Source: Clostridia bacterium (GTDB lineage Bacteria > Bacillota > Clostridia > Oscillospirales > Acutalibacteraceae). From it: DNA of 38,447 nucleotides. Location: contig JAKSQQ010000007.1 of the NCBI GenBank assembly GCA_024404015.1, positions 1 through 38,447 on the forward strand. The letters are read 5' to 3'. Each line of letters begins with the position of its first letter. The first letter of the stretch is position 1. Of the stretch, positions 30,654-38,447 are shown piece after piece. Position numbers and translations under genes: made by a program. The notes under the pieces are model-generated. The model was not told where the DNA came from and did no database searches. It saw only the letters and a program-made list of their open reading frames with translations.

Positions 30654-33116
30654 TCAGATGTTTTTAATGGGCTGACCTCCGAATATGGACCTGAAGAAAG
30701 CGACGATAATCGTGATTATGTTTTTCTTTACGTTGACCTGCACGGTCTTGTTGATTTCTTTTCCGGCTGAATTCAATGCGGAGGAGCCGTCAGAAGCGAT
30801 AATTTTAACGGTAAACGTTTTTGCCGCATCAAGCTCGCACGTTGTTACACTCACGGAGGAAGCGCCTCTTCCGATTTCGTTTGCTCCGTCATAAACCGCA
30901 ATGCAGAAGCCCTCGGGAAGAGTGCCCTTTAAGGAGGCGGTAAAGGATACCTTGTTTTTGTAATCAACCGTTCCGCCGGCGGGAGCATTTATTGATACGC
31001 TGTCAAGCAGATATTTATTGTGAAGGGCGGCATCCAGCAGAGTTGAGCAGTCGTCACACAGACCGTCTGTATTCGTATCCTTGTGGTTTGAAACGGGTAT
31101 TACAACCCTTTTCTCCTCTGCATCGCAGGCGGTGCAGTGCCAGCCGTCGGTAAGACCCGTCTGCTGACAGGTGGCGGGCTTGCCCTTGTCAACAACAATG
31201 TTGTGACCCTTGGGAATTGGCTTCTGCTCTGTGAGAACTATGTTGCATCGGCTGCAATGTGAGCCGTCGGTCAGACCGTCCTCGGTGCAGGTTTTGGGAT
31301 AGCCCTTATCCGTTACGGGCTTGTGACCGAGAGGAGGAATGTTTTCCGCTTTCTTTTGAACGTAATCACATTCGGAGCAGTAGATTTTGTCCGTTGTTCC
31401 TGCCGTAAGGCAGGTGGCGGGAGTACCCTTTTCCGTTACAATTGTATGTACCTTACATTCGGTTCTGATGTATTTTCCGCAGAGGGAGCAGCAGATATCC
31501 ACACGGTTTGCGTTCTGACTGTTGGGGGCCTCGGTGGTGTCGGTATGAGGACAGGTGGTGTAAACGTGCATGAAGATGTTGCCTACGGTACAGGAGGTGA
31601 CATCGGAATAGATATCCTTCATCACTGCGCTTTCGGTAAACGTATAATAGCTCTGTCTTGCAGCCGAGGTATAGGTGGGATTTGTATCTGATTTGCTTTG
31701 CCACTCAAAGGGAATCTGTAAGGAACATCCCTTGGAGTCGTGAAGCAGAATGACTGCCGAAAAGATTTCGCCCTTTGAAACGGGAACCTTTGTGGGGAAG
31801 TCAAAGGTATAGTAGCCCTCGTTGGTATAGTGCTTTGTTACGGTGAACATGCAGGTTCCGTCTGTGGGAGAGGTATAGTCGGAGGGAAGATTTTTATATA
31901 CCTTGAAGGTTGCGGTAACGTCCGTGATTATATTGTTTTCTGCGGGAGCAAGCATAAATCCCACGCTGTCAACCTTACCTGCCGCGTCTGCGGTGAATAC
32001 GTTGGCAAACTGCGGGAATACGCCGGAATAGTGGGAATAGGGAATCCTTTCGGTGTAGGTGTAGTTTCTGTTGATACCGGGGTTTTCCATGGCCTTCAGA
32101 CCATAGGGAGAGCCAATGAACTGACCGTAGGAAATATACATATAGTTACCGTCATAATATTCCTGAGCAACTCCGTTATAAATATAACCTACGGAATTTT
32201 TGACTATCCATGCACCGTTGACGGCAGGAGTATAGGTTACCTGAGGAGCATTATCCGCCTTTTCACCGTTTGCGTAGTATCTGGATTCCGTGTGGGTAAA
32301 GGCACTTGCGGGAATCGTGTCATCCCAGCCGATGATGGTGATGCCGTGGTTGGTTTTTTTCTCGTTGTCTACTGTACTGCCGTTCCATACAAGAGAATCG
32401 TTGAACATATAGCCGTCGTTGAGCTCTGTCTGAAGCACAGCGGCGTAAACGGCACCGTTTTCCATGAGCCAGCTCTTGATTTCGTTTGTGTTTTCTAATG
32501 AAACCGCTTCGTCAAGAACGTATCCGCTTCCGTTATTGTATCTGTCGGATTCGGGGAAGGTGACCTCGCCCGGAGTCAGATTGTTGGGGAAATCGGATTT
32601 GTTAGCAATGCCCTCAAGATTTGAGAGAGCGCCGATGGTATCGTTGATATTTCCGCCTGAGTTGAATGGGTACTGATAATAATATCCCTCGTTTGCGGGC
32701 TTTTTGGCGAAATAGGTAAGGTGTGTTTTTGAAAAATGGGGCTCATCATGGCCCTGCTTCATTACGTTGGATTCAAGGGAGGCAAGGGAAGCGAATGCCC
32801 AGCAGTTTCCCGAATACTGACATTCGGGTCTTGTGACGTAGCTTTTGCCGTCAACGTTTCTCAGATCGTAGACGGCGGGCAGAGAGCTTGTACCCCAAAC
32901 GGTTTCAACCTCGCTACGGTAAACGTTGCCCTCACCGTCAACCTTGTAAATATCCGTACCGTCGTTGACGATATATCCCACGGGAGCTTGCTCGGTATTT
33001 CCCGGGGGAGGAAGAACGATTTCGTCAGCAGAAACGCCCTGCAGGAAGAGGGTGGCCGCAAGCGTAAGAACGCACACAAGCTTTGCTGCGGATTTAACGT
33101 TGTATTTTCTCTTCAT
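30654..33116 (-). CDS. Secreted C1A papain-like protease with Cys-rich repeats
   Basis: This 820-residue exported protein has a signal peptide at 1-30. The papain-type catalytic domain spans about 80-335 (C105 in GNCWAFAS, oxyanion Gln at or near 100, H257 in TNHGITIIGWDD, N307 in WIVKNSVG). A lectin-like domain (about 370-520), as in many clostridial C1A proteases, follows. Next come about four ribbon-like repeats with paired Cys-x2-Cys (about 541-690, pattern H-x(n)-G-x-PATC-x(n)-G-x-TDG-x-HC-x2-C). An Ig-like domain (about 705-795) precedes a hydrophobic-basic tail IIVAFFRSIFG. No LPXTG motif or dockerin is seen, so the tail or repeats may hold it at the surface. It is 9 bases from the acetyltransferase gene and 11 from the GH3 gene, an unexpected operon mix. 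GAGGTGAT precedes the ATG. Confidence 0.88.
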   Translation of the reverse strand: MKRKYNVKSAAKLVCVLTLAATLFLQGVSADEIVLPPPGNTEQAPVGYIVNDGTDIYKVDGEGNVYRSEVETVWGTSSLPAVYDLRNVDGKSYVTRPECQYSGNCWAFASLASLESNVMKQGHDEPHFSKTHLTYFAKKPANEGYYYQYPFNSGGNINDTIGALSNLEGIANKSDFPNNLTPGEVTFPESDRYNNGSGYVLDEAVSLENTNEIKSWLMENGAVYAAVLQTELNDGYMFNDSLVWNGSTVDNEKKTNHGITIIGWDDTIPASAFTHTESRYYANGEKADNAPQVTYTPAVNGAWIVKNSVGYIYNGVAQEYYDGNYMYISYGQFIGSPYGLKAMENPGINRNYTYTERIPYSHYSGVFPQFANVFTADAAGKVDSVGFMLAPAENNIITDVTATFKVYKNLPSDYTSPTDGTCMFTVTKHYTNEGYYTFDFPTKVPVSKGEIFSAVILLHDSKGCSLQIPFEWQSKSDTNPTYTSAARQSYYTFTESAVMKDIYSDVTSCTVGNIFMHVYTTCPHTDTTEAPNSQNANRVDICCSLCGKYIRTECKVHTIVTEKGTPATCLTAGTTDKIYCSECDYVQKKAENIPPLGHKPVTDKGYPKTCTEDGLTDGSHCSRCNIVLTEQKPIPKGHNIVVDKGKPATCQQTGLTDGWHCTACDAEEKRVVIPVSNHKDTNTDGLCDDCSTLLDAALHNKYLLDSVSINAPAGGTVDYKNKVSFTASLKGTLPEGFCIAVYDGANEIGRGASSVSVTTCELDAAKTFTVKIIASDGSSALNSAGKEINKTVQVNVKKNIITIIVAFFRSIFGGQPIKNI

Positions 33117-33125
33117 AATATCACC

Positions 33126-34265
33126 TCAGAAGCCGCCGCAGAAAAACGTATTTTTCCGCGGAAAAGCTTTATATAAATCGGGATTGTTGTGTATTATTTC
33201 AAGTCCGTTCAGATACGGAGCATCGTCGGGACTTATTCCGCACAGGAAGATTTTTGACATTGCATTGCTTTCCGTAATGAAATCCGGCTCGCCGTCAAAG
33301 TCGGTCAGCGTGCAGGCACCGTTTTCGTATTTAAGGGAAAATGTGCCGCTGTTTTGCTTGACGGTGTCGTTCACCCTGAACGTGAATCCGCCCTTTTCGG
33401 GAGGCAGTTCGGCTTTGCCGAGGACGTTTTTAAGATTTATTATCCTCACCGCGCCCGTGTTCTGTAACTGCCGCTTTGCTTTCCCTTCGTTGACGAGATA
33501 GCCGGTTATCGGAGAGGAAAGAGGAAGCATCGTAAATCTGATAAGCGAAAGATTGCCCTCATACTGTCTGAGATAACCCAGAAGATTCAGCATGGCTTTC
33601 TTATCCTCAAAGTAAATTTCGGATACCTCAAGCGTTTCCTCGCTTCTCTTTACTGAAAAGCTCACCATTCCGTCGGGTCTGCCGCTTTCGTCAAGGGAAA
33701 GATAAGTGTAATCGGGCGTGTCAAAGGGCTTGAGGTTAAAGAATCTGCCGTCTTTTCTTTCATAAGCCAGATTATATCGGGAGGCAAGACGGTTATAGAC
33801 CTCGAGCAGCTCCCCTATATCGCTTTCCCCGACGCATTTTACTCTGTCGGCGTATGGGATAAACGCGAGATTATCCGTACCTGTTTCAAGAGAAATGAAA
33901 TCCGCAGAGGTTTCGTACCCGAATTTTCTGTAATAGGACGTGGAAAAGGGGTGGAGTATGCTTATATCGTAATCGGATTCAAAGAGCTTATTGAAAAGGG
34001 CGCGGACCGTACCCTTGTGCCTGTACTGAGGAAGGGTTGCAACGCCTCCCACTCCCGCACAGCGAAGCTTACCCTTTCCGTAAAAGCAGGTAAAATCGTT
34101 GATTTCAATCCGTGACGTGAGAGTTTTATCATCATCCTCAAAGGCGGCAAATATTTCGTACGGGGGCATCGTCATATCGTCGGCGGTAATTTCTCCGCCG
34201 AAGGACTGAACGGCACATTCCGCCGAAGCACGCAGGTCTTTTTCTTCAACATTTCTGATTATCAT
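33126..34265 (-). CDS. Eis-like GNAT N-acetyltransferase
   Basis: This 379-residue cytoplasmic acetyltransferase starts MIIRNVEEKDLRASAECA. The GNAT core includes CAGVGGVATLPQYRHKGTVRALF, the acetyl-CoA pyrophosphate loop, followed by a second GNAT-like domain. A C-terminal sterol-carrier-like domain (about 270-379: GFTFRVNDTVKQNSGTFSLK) completes the three-part layout of Eis-family enzymes, and the length fits. Substrates of such enzymes are amines on small molecules, peptides or antibiotics; none can be assigned. I start at the ATG at 34265, where the family begins, with GGTGATG about 7 bases upstream. An open frame of 30 more codons upstream is unlikely. It is the first gene of the protease-GH3-isomerase-xylB unit. 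Confidence 0.82.
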   Translation of the reverse strand: MIIRNVEEKDLRASAECAVQSFGGEITADDMTMPPYEIFAAFEDDDKTLTSRIEINDFTCFYGKGKLRCAGVGGVATLPQYRHKGTVRALFNKLFESDYDISILHPFSTSYYRKFGYETSADFISLETGTDNLAFIPYADRVKCVGESDIGELLEVYNRLASRYNLAYERKDGRFFNLKPFDTPDYTYLSLDESGRPDGMVSFSVKRSEETLEVSEIYFEDKKAMLNLLGYLRQYEGNLSLIRFTMLPLSSPITGYLVNEGKAKRQLQNTGAVRIINLKNVLGKAELPPEKGGFTFRVNDTVKQNSGTFSLKYENGACTLTDFDGEPDFITESNAMSKIFLCGISPDDAPYLNGLEIIHNNPDLYKAFPRKNTFFCGGF

Positions 34266-34337
34266 ATAAACATCACCACACTGACGGTTTTTTGCATCGG
34301 GATTCCGGAACGCGGAGCATCCCGGGTCCTTATTCTT

Positions 34338-34370
34338 AAAATGCGGCTGCCGCAAAATGCAGCAGCCGCA
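34338..34370 (-). terminator. Terminator after the MFS transporter
   Basis: A 9-bp GC-rich stem (34342-34350 with 34362-34370, 11-base loop) is followed on the minus strand by TTTTAAGAATAA. It starts 12 bases past the transporter stop. The U-tract is short, so read-through into the acetyltransferase operon is possible; no clear promoter is seen in the 70 bases that follow. Confidence 0.65.
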
Positions 34371-34382
34371 GACACAGTAATA

Positions 34383-35903
34383 TCAGTCTTCGTTCTCGTC
34401 TCTGATTTTTTCAATCATCTCGTCGGAGATGGTCTGTGCTTCGCCGTGCTTTACGACAAGGATGCAGAGCAGGGAAAGAATGAAGCAGGCGGGGCAGTAG
34501 TAGAACAGAGTCTTGTACGTATTTGTAATCATCGCAACGATACCGAATACGATGGGAGTTGCAATCTGCGCCGAGAACGTAGCGGTGTAATAGTATCCGG
34601 TGAACGTGCCGACCTTGTTGATGCCGCCGATTTCAAGCACAAGGGGAAGGGTGTTTACGGTAATGAAAATCTGACCGAAGCCGCCTACGATGAGGGCAAC
34701 CCAAATAAGAACGTTCATGAGAGGAACGCTGTGAAGCACGTCCTGAGCGAAGATATATGAGCCGAATGCGGCAAGGTAAACGATGAGGCCGAGAATAATG
34801 GTTTTCTTACGGCCCAGATGCTTGCCGAGCCAGCCGGCGGGAATAGCGCCTACTGCAACTGCCGCGCCGAGGGCGGTAGCCATAAGTGTTGCTTCGGATG
34901 CGGTTTTGTGAAGGATTTCATCAGCGAAAAGAGCAAAGAAGGTGGTTACTGCGTTTGTACCGCAGAAGAGGAAGAACAGGCAGCCCATCATGAAGATAAG
35001 ACTCTTGCGCTCCGCACCGGAAAGCTTCTCTGCCTTGAGAGCTTCCTTCTCTGCCTTTGCGGCTTCTTTTTCTGCCTTTGCCTTTGCGGCTTCGTCAGCT
35101 GCCTGAGCTGCTTCGGAAACTGCCTTAAGTCTGCTGTCGGGCTCCTTGACCGTGAAGTAAACCACCAGAGTGCAGATGATCATTACGACAGCACCCAGAA
35201 GGAATACGTAGGGGAAGGTATTCAGCTCGTCAAAAGCGTCACTCTTTTTATCAATGCCGGTAACAAGGCAGTAAACAGCGGTTACTATGGTACCCGCAAC
35301 CATGCCGATTACACTGCCTACGCCGCCTACAAGGTTAATGATGGCGTTACCCTCGGAACGCAGTTCGTTGGGGCAAAGGTCGGGCATGAGTGCAACGCAG
35401 GGAGCTCTCCAAAGGGACATGATAAATACGTAAAGAATGATGCATACCATAGTCATGGGGAGAGAGCCGGTTTTGATTGCGATAATGGGGATAAGAGCAA
35501 AGAAGAGGGCTGAAGCGGGAGCACCGAAAACGATGTAGGGCTTACGCTTACCCATCTTTGAATGAGTTCTGTCGGAAATCTTGCCGAAGGTGGGCTGGAA
35601 GATAACACCGAAGATGTTATCAAAGGTCATGATTATACCGATGAAAAGGGGAACGAGGCCGAGAGCGGCAACGTCGTCACCCTGAGTAGCTGAAAATTTA
35701 ACCAGGAAAGGAAGCTTCTCGGAAAGCACGGCACTCCAATGGGTAATTGTGGGGCTTGCCTGAAGAAGTCTGTTAAGAATCTTGGTTACGAAGGGGTCGT
35801 AAATTGCCCATGCGATTGAGGAAGCCAGAAAAGCAAAACCCGTAAGAATGGTGTGGGGATAGTGAAGCTTGCCGTCCGGCTTTGCACAGAATTTAGTGTT
35901 CAT
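34383..35903 (-). CDS. MFS sugar transporter (SLC45/GPH-like)
   Basis: This 506-residue membrane transporter has about 12 hydrophobic helices. The conserved MFS loop after helix 2 (GKISDRTHSKMGKRKPYIVFG) and the RAPCVALMPDL segment near helix 5 resemble SLC45-type and GPH-type sugar transporters. The central cytoplasmic loop (about 265-303) is a highly charged Ala-Lys-Glu helix made of near-repeats of AKAEKEA, unlike the rest of the protein. It has its own consensus promoter and a good AAGGAG site upstream of the ATG. The GH3-isomerase-xylB operon lies just downstream, so it probably imports the oligosaccharide or pentoside used there; the substrate is inferred. Confidence 0.85.
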   Translation of the reverse strand: MNTKFCAKPDGKLHYPHTILTGFAFLASSIAWAIYDPFVTKILNRLLQASPTITHWSAVLSEKLPFLVKFSATQGDDVAALGLVPLFIGIIMTFDNIFGVIFQPTFGKISDRTHSKMGKRKPYIVFGAPASALFFALIPIIAIKTGSLPMTMVCIILYVFIMSLWRAPCVALMPDLCPNELRSEGNAIINLVGGVGSVIGMVAGTIVTAVYCLVTGIDKKSDAFDELNTFPYVFLLGAVVMIICTLVVYFTVKEPDSRLKAVSEAAQAADEAAKAKAEKEAAKAEKEALKAEKLSGAERKSLIFMMGCLFFLFCGTNAVTTFFALFADEILHKTASEATLMATALGAAVAVGAIPAGWLGKHLGRKKTIILGLIVYLAAFGSYIFAQDVLHSVPLMNVLIWVALIVGGFGQIFITVNTLPLVLEIGGINKVGTFTGYYYTATFSAQIATPIVFGIVAMITNTYKTLFYYCPACFILSLLCILVVKHGEAQTISDEMIEKIRDENED

Positions 35904-35948
35904 ATTATTTCTCCTTAATTGCGGCGCACATTCGCCGAATATGAAAAT

Positions 35949-35977
35949 ATTATATCATCAGTTATATAATTTTTGAA
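35949..35977 (-). promoter_or_regulatory. Promoter of the MFS transporter
   Basis: On the minus strand TTCAAA (35972-35977) and a perfect TATAAT (35949-35954) are 17 bases apart. The start near 35942 gives a leader of about 39 bases that contains a small GGCG/CGCC hairpin before the AAGGAG site. Confidence 0.8.
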
Positions 35978-36046
35978 TACTACAATATAAACTAAAAAAG
36001 GGCATATTTTTTATACAACTTGTCTAATCAAAAACCTGTGAATTTG

Positions 36047-36055
36047 TGGTATAAT
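36047..36055 (+). promoter_or_regulatory. Extended -10 promoter of the nudix-maf-M24 operon
   Basis: TGGTATAAT is a perfect -10 with the TG extension, 35 bases before the ATG of the NUDIX gene. The -35 region (around 36027-36032, ATCAAA-like) is weak, as is usual for extended -10 promoters. Confidence 0.72.
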
Positions 36056-36089
36056 TCCTTCCATAGATTCGGATAAAGGAGGACTGTTT

Positions 36090-36638
36090 ATGGACCTTAC
36101 CGAAAAAACGATAAATAAAAACTACGTATTCAACGGCAGGATTATCAACGTCAGATGTGACGATGCTCTGCTTCCCGACGGCAAGCCCTGTACAAGGGAA
36201 GTGGTTGAGCATCCCGGCGGAGTCTGCCTTGCTCCTCTCACCGATAAGGGAGAGCTTATCTTCGTCAGGCAGTACCGCTATCCCTATTCCGAGGTAGTGC
36301 CGGAGCTTCCCGCAGGCAAGCTTGAAAAGGGGGAGGATCCCTTTGAGGCGGGCAAAAGAGAGCTGGAGGAAGAAACGGGCTTTACGGCGGAAAATTATCT
36401 TGACTGCGGAAAGTTCTACCCCTCACCCGGCTACTGCGGTGAAATAATTCATTTCTACGCCGTCTGGAATCTCAACGCTACTCAGATGCATCCCGATGAG
36501 GATGAATTTCTTGAGGTTGAGAAAATTCCCGTTGAAAAAGCAGTTGAAATGGTACTGAATAACGAAATCCGTGACGGTAAAACACAGGCGCTTGTTCTCA
36601 AGGTCGCCGCTCTTATCGGGAAAGGAAAAATCGGATGA
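36090..36638 (+). CDS. nudF: NUDIX hydrolase, ADP-ribose pyrophosphatase type
   Basis: This 182-residue cytoplasmic hydrolase carries a complete NUDIX box at about 76-98 (G-x5-E-x7-REL-x-EE-x-GF), which binds the catalytic metal. The preceding VRQYRYPYSEVVPELPAG segment is typical of ADP-ribose pyrophosphatases, which break ADP-ribose into AMP and ribose 5-phosphate. The length is right for that group. The ATG at 36090 has AAAGGAGG 8 bases upstream. It overlaps maf by 4 bases (ATGA), forming an operon of nucleotide house-cleaning enzymes. Confidence 0.93.
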   Translation: MDLTEKTINKNYVFNGRIINVRCDDALLPDGKPCTREVVEHPGGVCLAPLTDKGELIFVRQYRYPYSEVVPELPAGKLEKGEDPFEAGKRELEEETGFTAENYLDCGKFYPSPGYCGEIIHFYAVWNLNATQMHPDEDEFLEVEKIPVEKAVEMVLNNEIRDGKTQALVLKVAALIGKGKIG

Positions 36639-37198
36639 AAAAAATAATTCTCGCATCCTCATCACCCAGACGCAGGGACCTTCTTGCCAATGCGGAGCTG
36701 AAATTTGACGTATGCATCAAAAACGTTGATGAAACACTCCCCGAGGGACTTGCTCCCGCGGAAGCCGTGGAATACATTGCAAAGAAAAAGGCACTTGCCA
36801 TTTCCGCCATTGCCGAGGACGCCATTGTTATCGGCGCGGATACCGTGGTGGTGCTTGACGGCAAAGTAATGGGCAAGCCCAAGGATAAGGAGCATGCCTG
36901 CCAGATGCTTTCCGCACTTTCGGGAAAAGAGCATGAGGTCATCACGGGTGTCTGCCTTGCGTACGACGATAAGGCGGAAACCTTCCATTGCGTCAGCAAG
37001 GTCAAATTCTGGGAGCTTTCCGATGAGGAAATCAAGCATTACGTTACAAGCGGTGAGCCCATGGATAAGGCAGGGGCTTACGGCATTCAGGGAAAGGGCA
37101 GTGTCCTCGTGGAGAGAATAGAGGGCGATTATTTCAACATCGTCGGATTACCCGTTTCGAGAGTGGTGCGTGAAATCCGCAGGATTCAGAAAAAGTGA
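36635..37198 (+). CDS. maf: Maf-family nucleotide pyrophosphatase
   Basis: This 187-residue cytoplasmic pyrophosphatase hydrolyses non-canonical or pyrimidine nucleoside triphosphates. It starts with the family motif ILASSSPRRRDLL and continues with VIGADTVVVLDGKVMGKPKD, SALSGKEHEVITGV, and DKAGAYGIQGKGSVLVERIEGDYFNIVGLP. The DKAGAYGIQG block is the pyrimidine-preferring (dTTP/UTP) Maf pattern, although substrate class is inferred. The start overlaps nudF by 4 bases with a GGAAAGGA-type site upstream. Confidence 0.95.
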   Translation: MKKIILASSSPRRRDLLANAELKFDVCIKNVDETLPEGLAPAEAVEYIAKKKALAISAIAEDAIVIGADTVVVLDGKVMGKPKDKEHACQMLSALSGKEHEVITGVCLAYDDKAETFHCVSKVKFWELSDEEIKHYVTSGEPMDKAGAYGIQGKGSVLVERIEGDYFNIVGLPVSRVVREIRRIQKK

Positions 37199-37207
37199 GG
37201 GTAAAAA

Positions 37208-38266
37208 ATGTCACTTGAGGAACTGAAATCAACCCTGGAAAACGGGGAAGCATATCTCATTACATCCAACCCCAATATCCGCTATCTGACGGACTTCTGT
37301 CTTGACGACGGATACCTGCTGGTAACGAAGAAAAAAAGCATAATGCTGGCGGATTCCAGGTATTGTGAGGCGGCAGGTCAGAAGGCAAGGGACTGCGATG
37401 AAATCCTGCTGCTCAAAAGAGCGGGAGAACAGTTGAATGAAATACTGTCAAAGCTTTGCATATCAACGGTTTATACCGAGAGTGCAAACCTTTCCGTAGC
37501 GGATTTCAACCGCATTGAAGGTATGCTTGAGGCAGCCGTTTTTTCAAAGAAAACAGACGGGGAGATCTCCGCTCTCAGACGGTGCAAAAAAGAGTATGAA
37601 AAGCAGAGAATAATCGCCGCCCAAAGGATTGCCGAGGGTGCGTTTAATCACATTCTGACCTTCATAAAGCCCGGTGTTTCCGAGAAGGACATACGGCTTG
37701 AGCTTGAATATTTTATGCTGAAAAACGGAGGGGATGATTTATCCTTTTCCACCATCGCAATCAGCGGTGAAAACACCTCAAAGCCCCACGGGGTACCTAC
37801 GGAAAAGAAGGTAAAAAGCGGAGAATTCGTCACCATGGATTATGGTGCCGTTGTGGACGGATATCACAGCGACATGACCAGGACCGTTGCCGTGGGAAGC
37901 GTTACGGATAAAATGGCAGAGGTTTATGAAACCGTGCTGAAGGCACAGCTTGCCTGCCTTGATACCCTGGCACCGGGAGTGCCCTGCAAAGAGGCGGATG
38001 CCGCCGCAAGAAGCATAATTTCAGACGCCGGCTACGGTGATTGCTTCGGTCACGGAACGGGACACGGCGTAGGTATAGACATTCACGAGGGCCCCTCACT
38101 CAGTCCCCGCAGTGAGGCAGTGCTTCAGCCGGGTGACGTGGTAACCGATGAACCCGGTATCTACATCCCCGGGGAGTTCGGTGTGCGCATTGAGGATATG
38201 GCATTCATTACCGATACGGGTTACGAAAACCTTACAATATGCGAAAAATCCCTCATTGTGTTATGA
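37208..38266 (+). CDS. Xaa-Pro aminopeptidase-like M24 metallopeptidase
   Basis: This 352-residue cytoplasmic peptidase has an N-terminal creatinase-type domain (about 1-125) and a C-terminal pita-bread catalytic domain. The five metal ligands can be placed: two Asp in MDYGAVVDGYHSDMTRT, His in GHGTGHGVGIDIHEGP, Glu in VTDEPGIYIPG and Glu in VRIEDMAF. It probably removes an N-terminal residue before proline. The ATG at 37208 follows maf by 9 bases with GTGAGGG upstream. In Bacillota this type of peptidase commonly precedes efp, as it does here. Confidence 0.93.
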   Translation: MSLEELKSTLENGEAYLITSNPNIRYLTDFCLDDGYLLVTKKKSIMLADSRYCEAAGQKARDCDEILLLKRAGEQLNEILSKLCISTVYTESANLSVADFNRIEGMLEAAVFSKKTDGEISALRRCKKEYEKQRIIAAQRIAEGAFNHILTFIKPGVSEKDIRLELEYFMLKNGGDDLSFSTIAISGENTSKPHGVPTEKKVKSGEFVTMDYGAVVDGYHSDMTRTVAVGSVTDKMAEVYETVLKAQLACLDTLAPGVPCKEADAAARSIISDAGYGDCFGHGTGHGVGIDIHEGPSLSPRSEAVLQPGDVVTDEPGIYIPGEFGVRIEDMAFITDTGYENLTICEKSLIVL

Positions 38267-38283
38267 CATAATGAAAAAAATAC

Positions 38284-38312
38284 TTGAAAAAAGACAGAAT
38301 ATGGTATAGAAT
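38284..38312 (+). promoter_or_regulatory. Promoter of efp
   Basis: TTGAAA (38284-38289) and TAGAAT (38307-38312) are 17 bases apart. An overlapping extended -10 reading, TGGTATAGA at 38302-38310, is also possible. Either gives a leader of about 35 bases to the efp ATG. Confidence 0.72.
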
Positions 38313-38353
38313 ACTTGTGTTAATTACATAATTCAAACTAAGGAGACAAAATT

Positions 38354-38447
38354 ATGGTATCAGCAGGCGATTTCAGAAACGGCGTTACCTTTGAAATGGA
38401 AGGTCAGGTTTATCAGATTATCGAATTCCAGCACGTTAAACCCGGTA
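38354..38447 (+). CDS. efp: Elongation factor P, N-terminal part (runs off the window)
   Basis: Only the first 31 codons are present. They read [17 protein letters not shown] followed by [14 protein letters not shown], the beginning of the KOW-like domain I of EF-P, which relieves ribosome stalling at polyproline stretches. AAGGAG lies 8 bases before the ATG. The gene has its own promoter in the 87-base gap after the M24 peptidase. The end of the window cuts the gene just before the position of the modifiable lysine or arginine loop. Confidence 0.95.
   Translation, partial: MVSAGDFRNGVTFEMEGQVYQIIEFQHVKPG

Noticed and set aside
34266-34337. CGGGAT/ATCCCG inverted repeat before the acetyltransferase gene, considered as an attenuator
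   Set aside because: The stem is short with a long loop, and it is followed by A residues rather than U residues on the transcribed strand.
34818-35513. Plus-strand open frame of 231 codons rich in Cys and Gly
   Set aside because: It is the antisense shadow of the MFS transporter; the Cys richness comes from reversed Ala and Thr codons.
1-38447. CRISPR arrays, tRNA or rRNA genes, insertion sequences, prophage or integrase genes
   Set aside because: No regular short repeats, cloverleaf or rRNA-like sequence, transposase or phage motif was found on either strand. The window looks like ordinary core chromosome with two sugar operons.

Overview
The window looks like chromosome from an anaerobic member of the Clostridia (Bacillota), probably a gut-associated, Oscillospiraceae-like lineage. 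The reasons are strong GGAGG-type ribosome binding sites with some TTG/GTG starts, a Bacillota-type rplS-lepB-rbgA-rnhB-yraN neighbourhood, a TIGR03960/TIGR03936-type radical SAM pair, and fermentative sugar operons with no respiratory genes. The genus-level placement is inference. There are no rRNA or tRNA genes, insertion sequences, phage genes or CRISPR arrays. No stretch over 300 bases lacks a gene.

Layout. (1) 51-665, minus: an isolated lipoprotein gene. (2) 785-9691, minus: one long co-directional unit running from an FGGY sugar kinase and a lipoprotein into mreB-mreC-mreD, a class B PBP2, a lone minD and mnmE. It has a consensus promoter at 9748-9776 and a terminator at 741-773. (3) 9831-17624, minus: a compact seven-gene operon read here as a sulfoquinovose (SQ) degradation operon of the transaldolase (sulfo-TAL) type. 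It has a consensus promoter at 17654-17682 and a terminator at 9793-9821. (4) 17790-25593, plus: a B12-binding radical SAM protein and its partner, rplS with a structured leader, two tandem signal peptidases, rbgA, a CapA-like protein lacking its expected active-site residues, rnhB, yraN and a small membrane protein. (5) 25658-34265, minus: acetyltransferase, secreted C1A protease, GH3 glycosidase, FucI-fold isomerase and xylulokinase. A sugar MFS transporter with its own promoter lies upstream (34383-35903). (6) 36090-38447, plus: NUDIX hydrolase, Maf, an M24 aminopeptidase and the start of efp.

How the SQ operon should work (inference from family knowledge). A GPH symporter imports SQ or its glyceryl glycoside. 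A YihQ-like GH31 sulfoquinovosidase releases SQ. A FucI-fold isomerase makes 6-deoxy-6-sulfofructose (SF). A small transaldolase moves the C3 unit to glyceraldehyde 3-phosphate, giving fructose 6-phosphate and 3-sulfolactaldehyde (SLA). A YihU-like reductase turns SLA into 2,3-dihydroxypropane-1-sulfonate (DHPS). A TauE/SafE-type permease exports it. The GH31 protein aligns with E. coli YihQ without gaps from residue 249 to 495, as far as I can recall that sequence, and keeps all SQ-recognition positions except the sulfonate-binding arginine, which is glutamine. A serine-hydrolase-like S51 (peptidase E family) gene sits inside the operon with no known role in the pathway.

The second sugar operon (GH3, FucI-fold isomerase, XylB) looks like a pentoside route in which a FucI-fold enzyme stands where XylA or AraA would be expected. 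Its isomerase is a paralogue of the SQ isomerase, so the window holds two differently recruited members of one fold.
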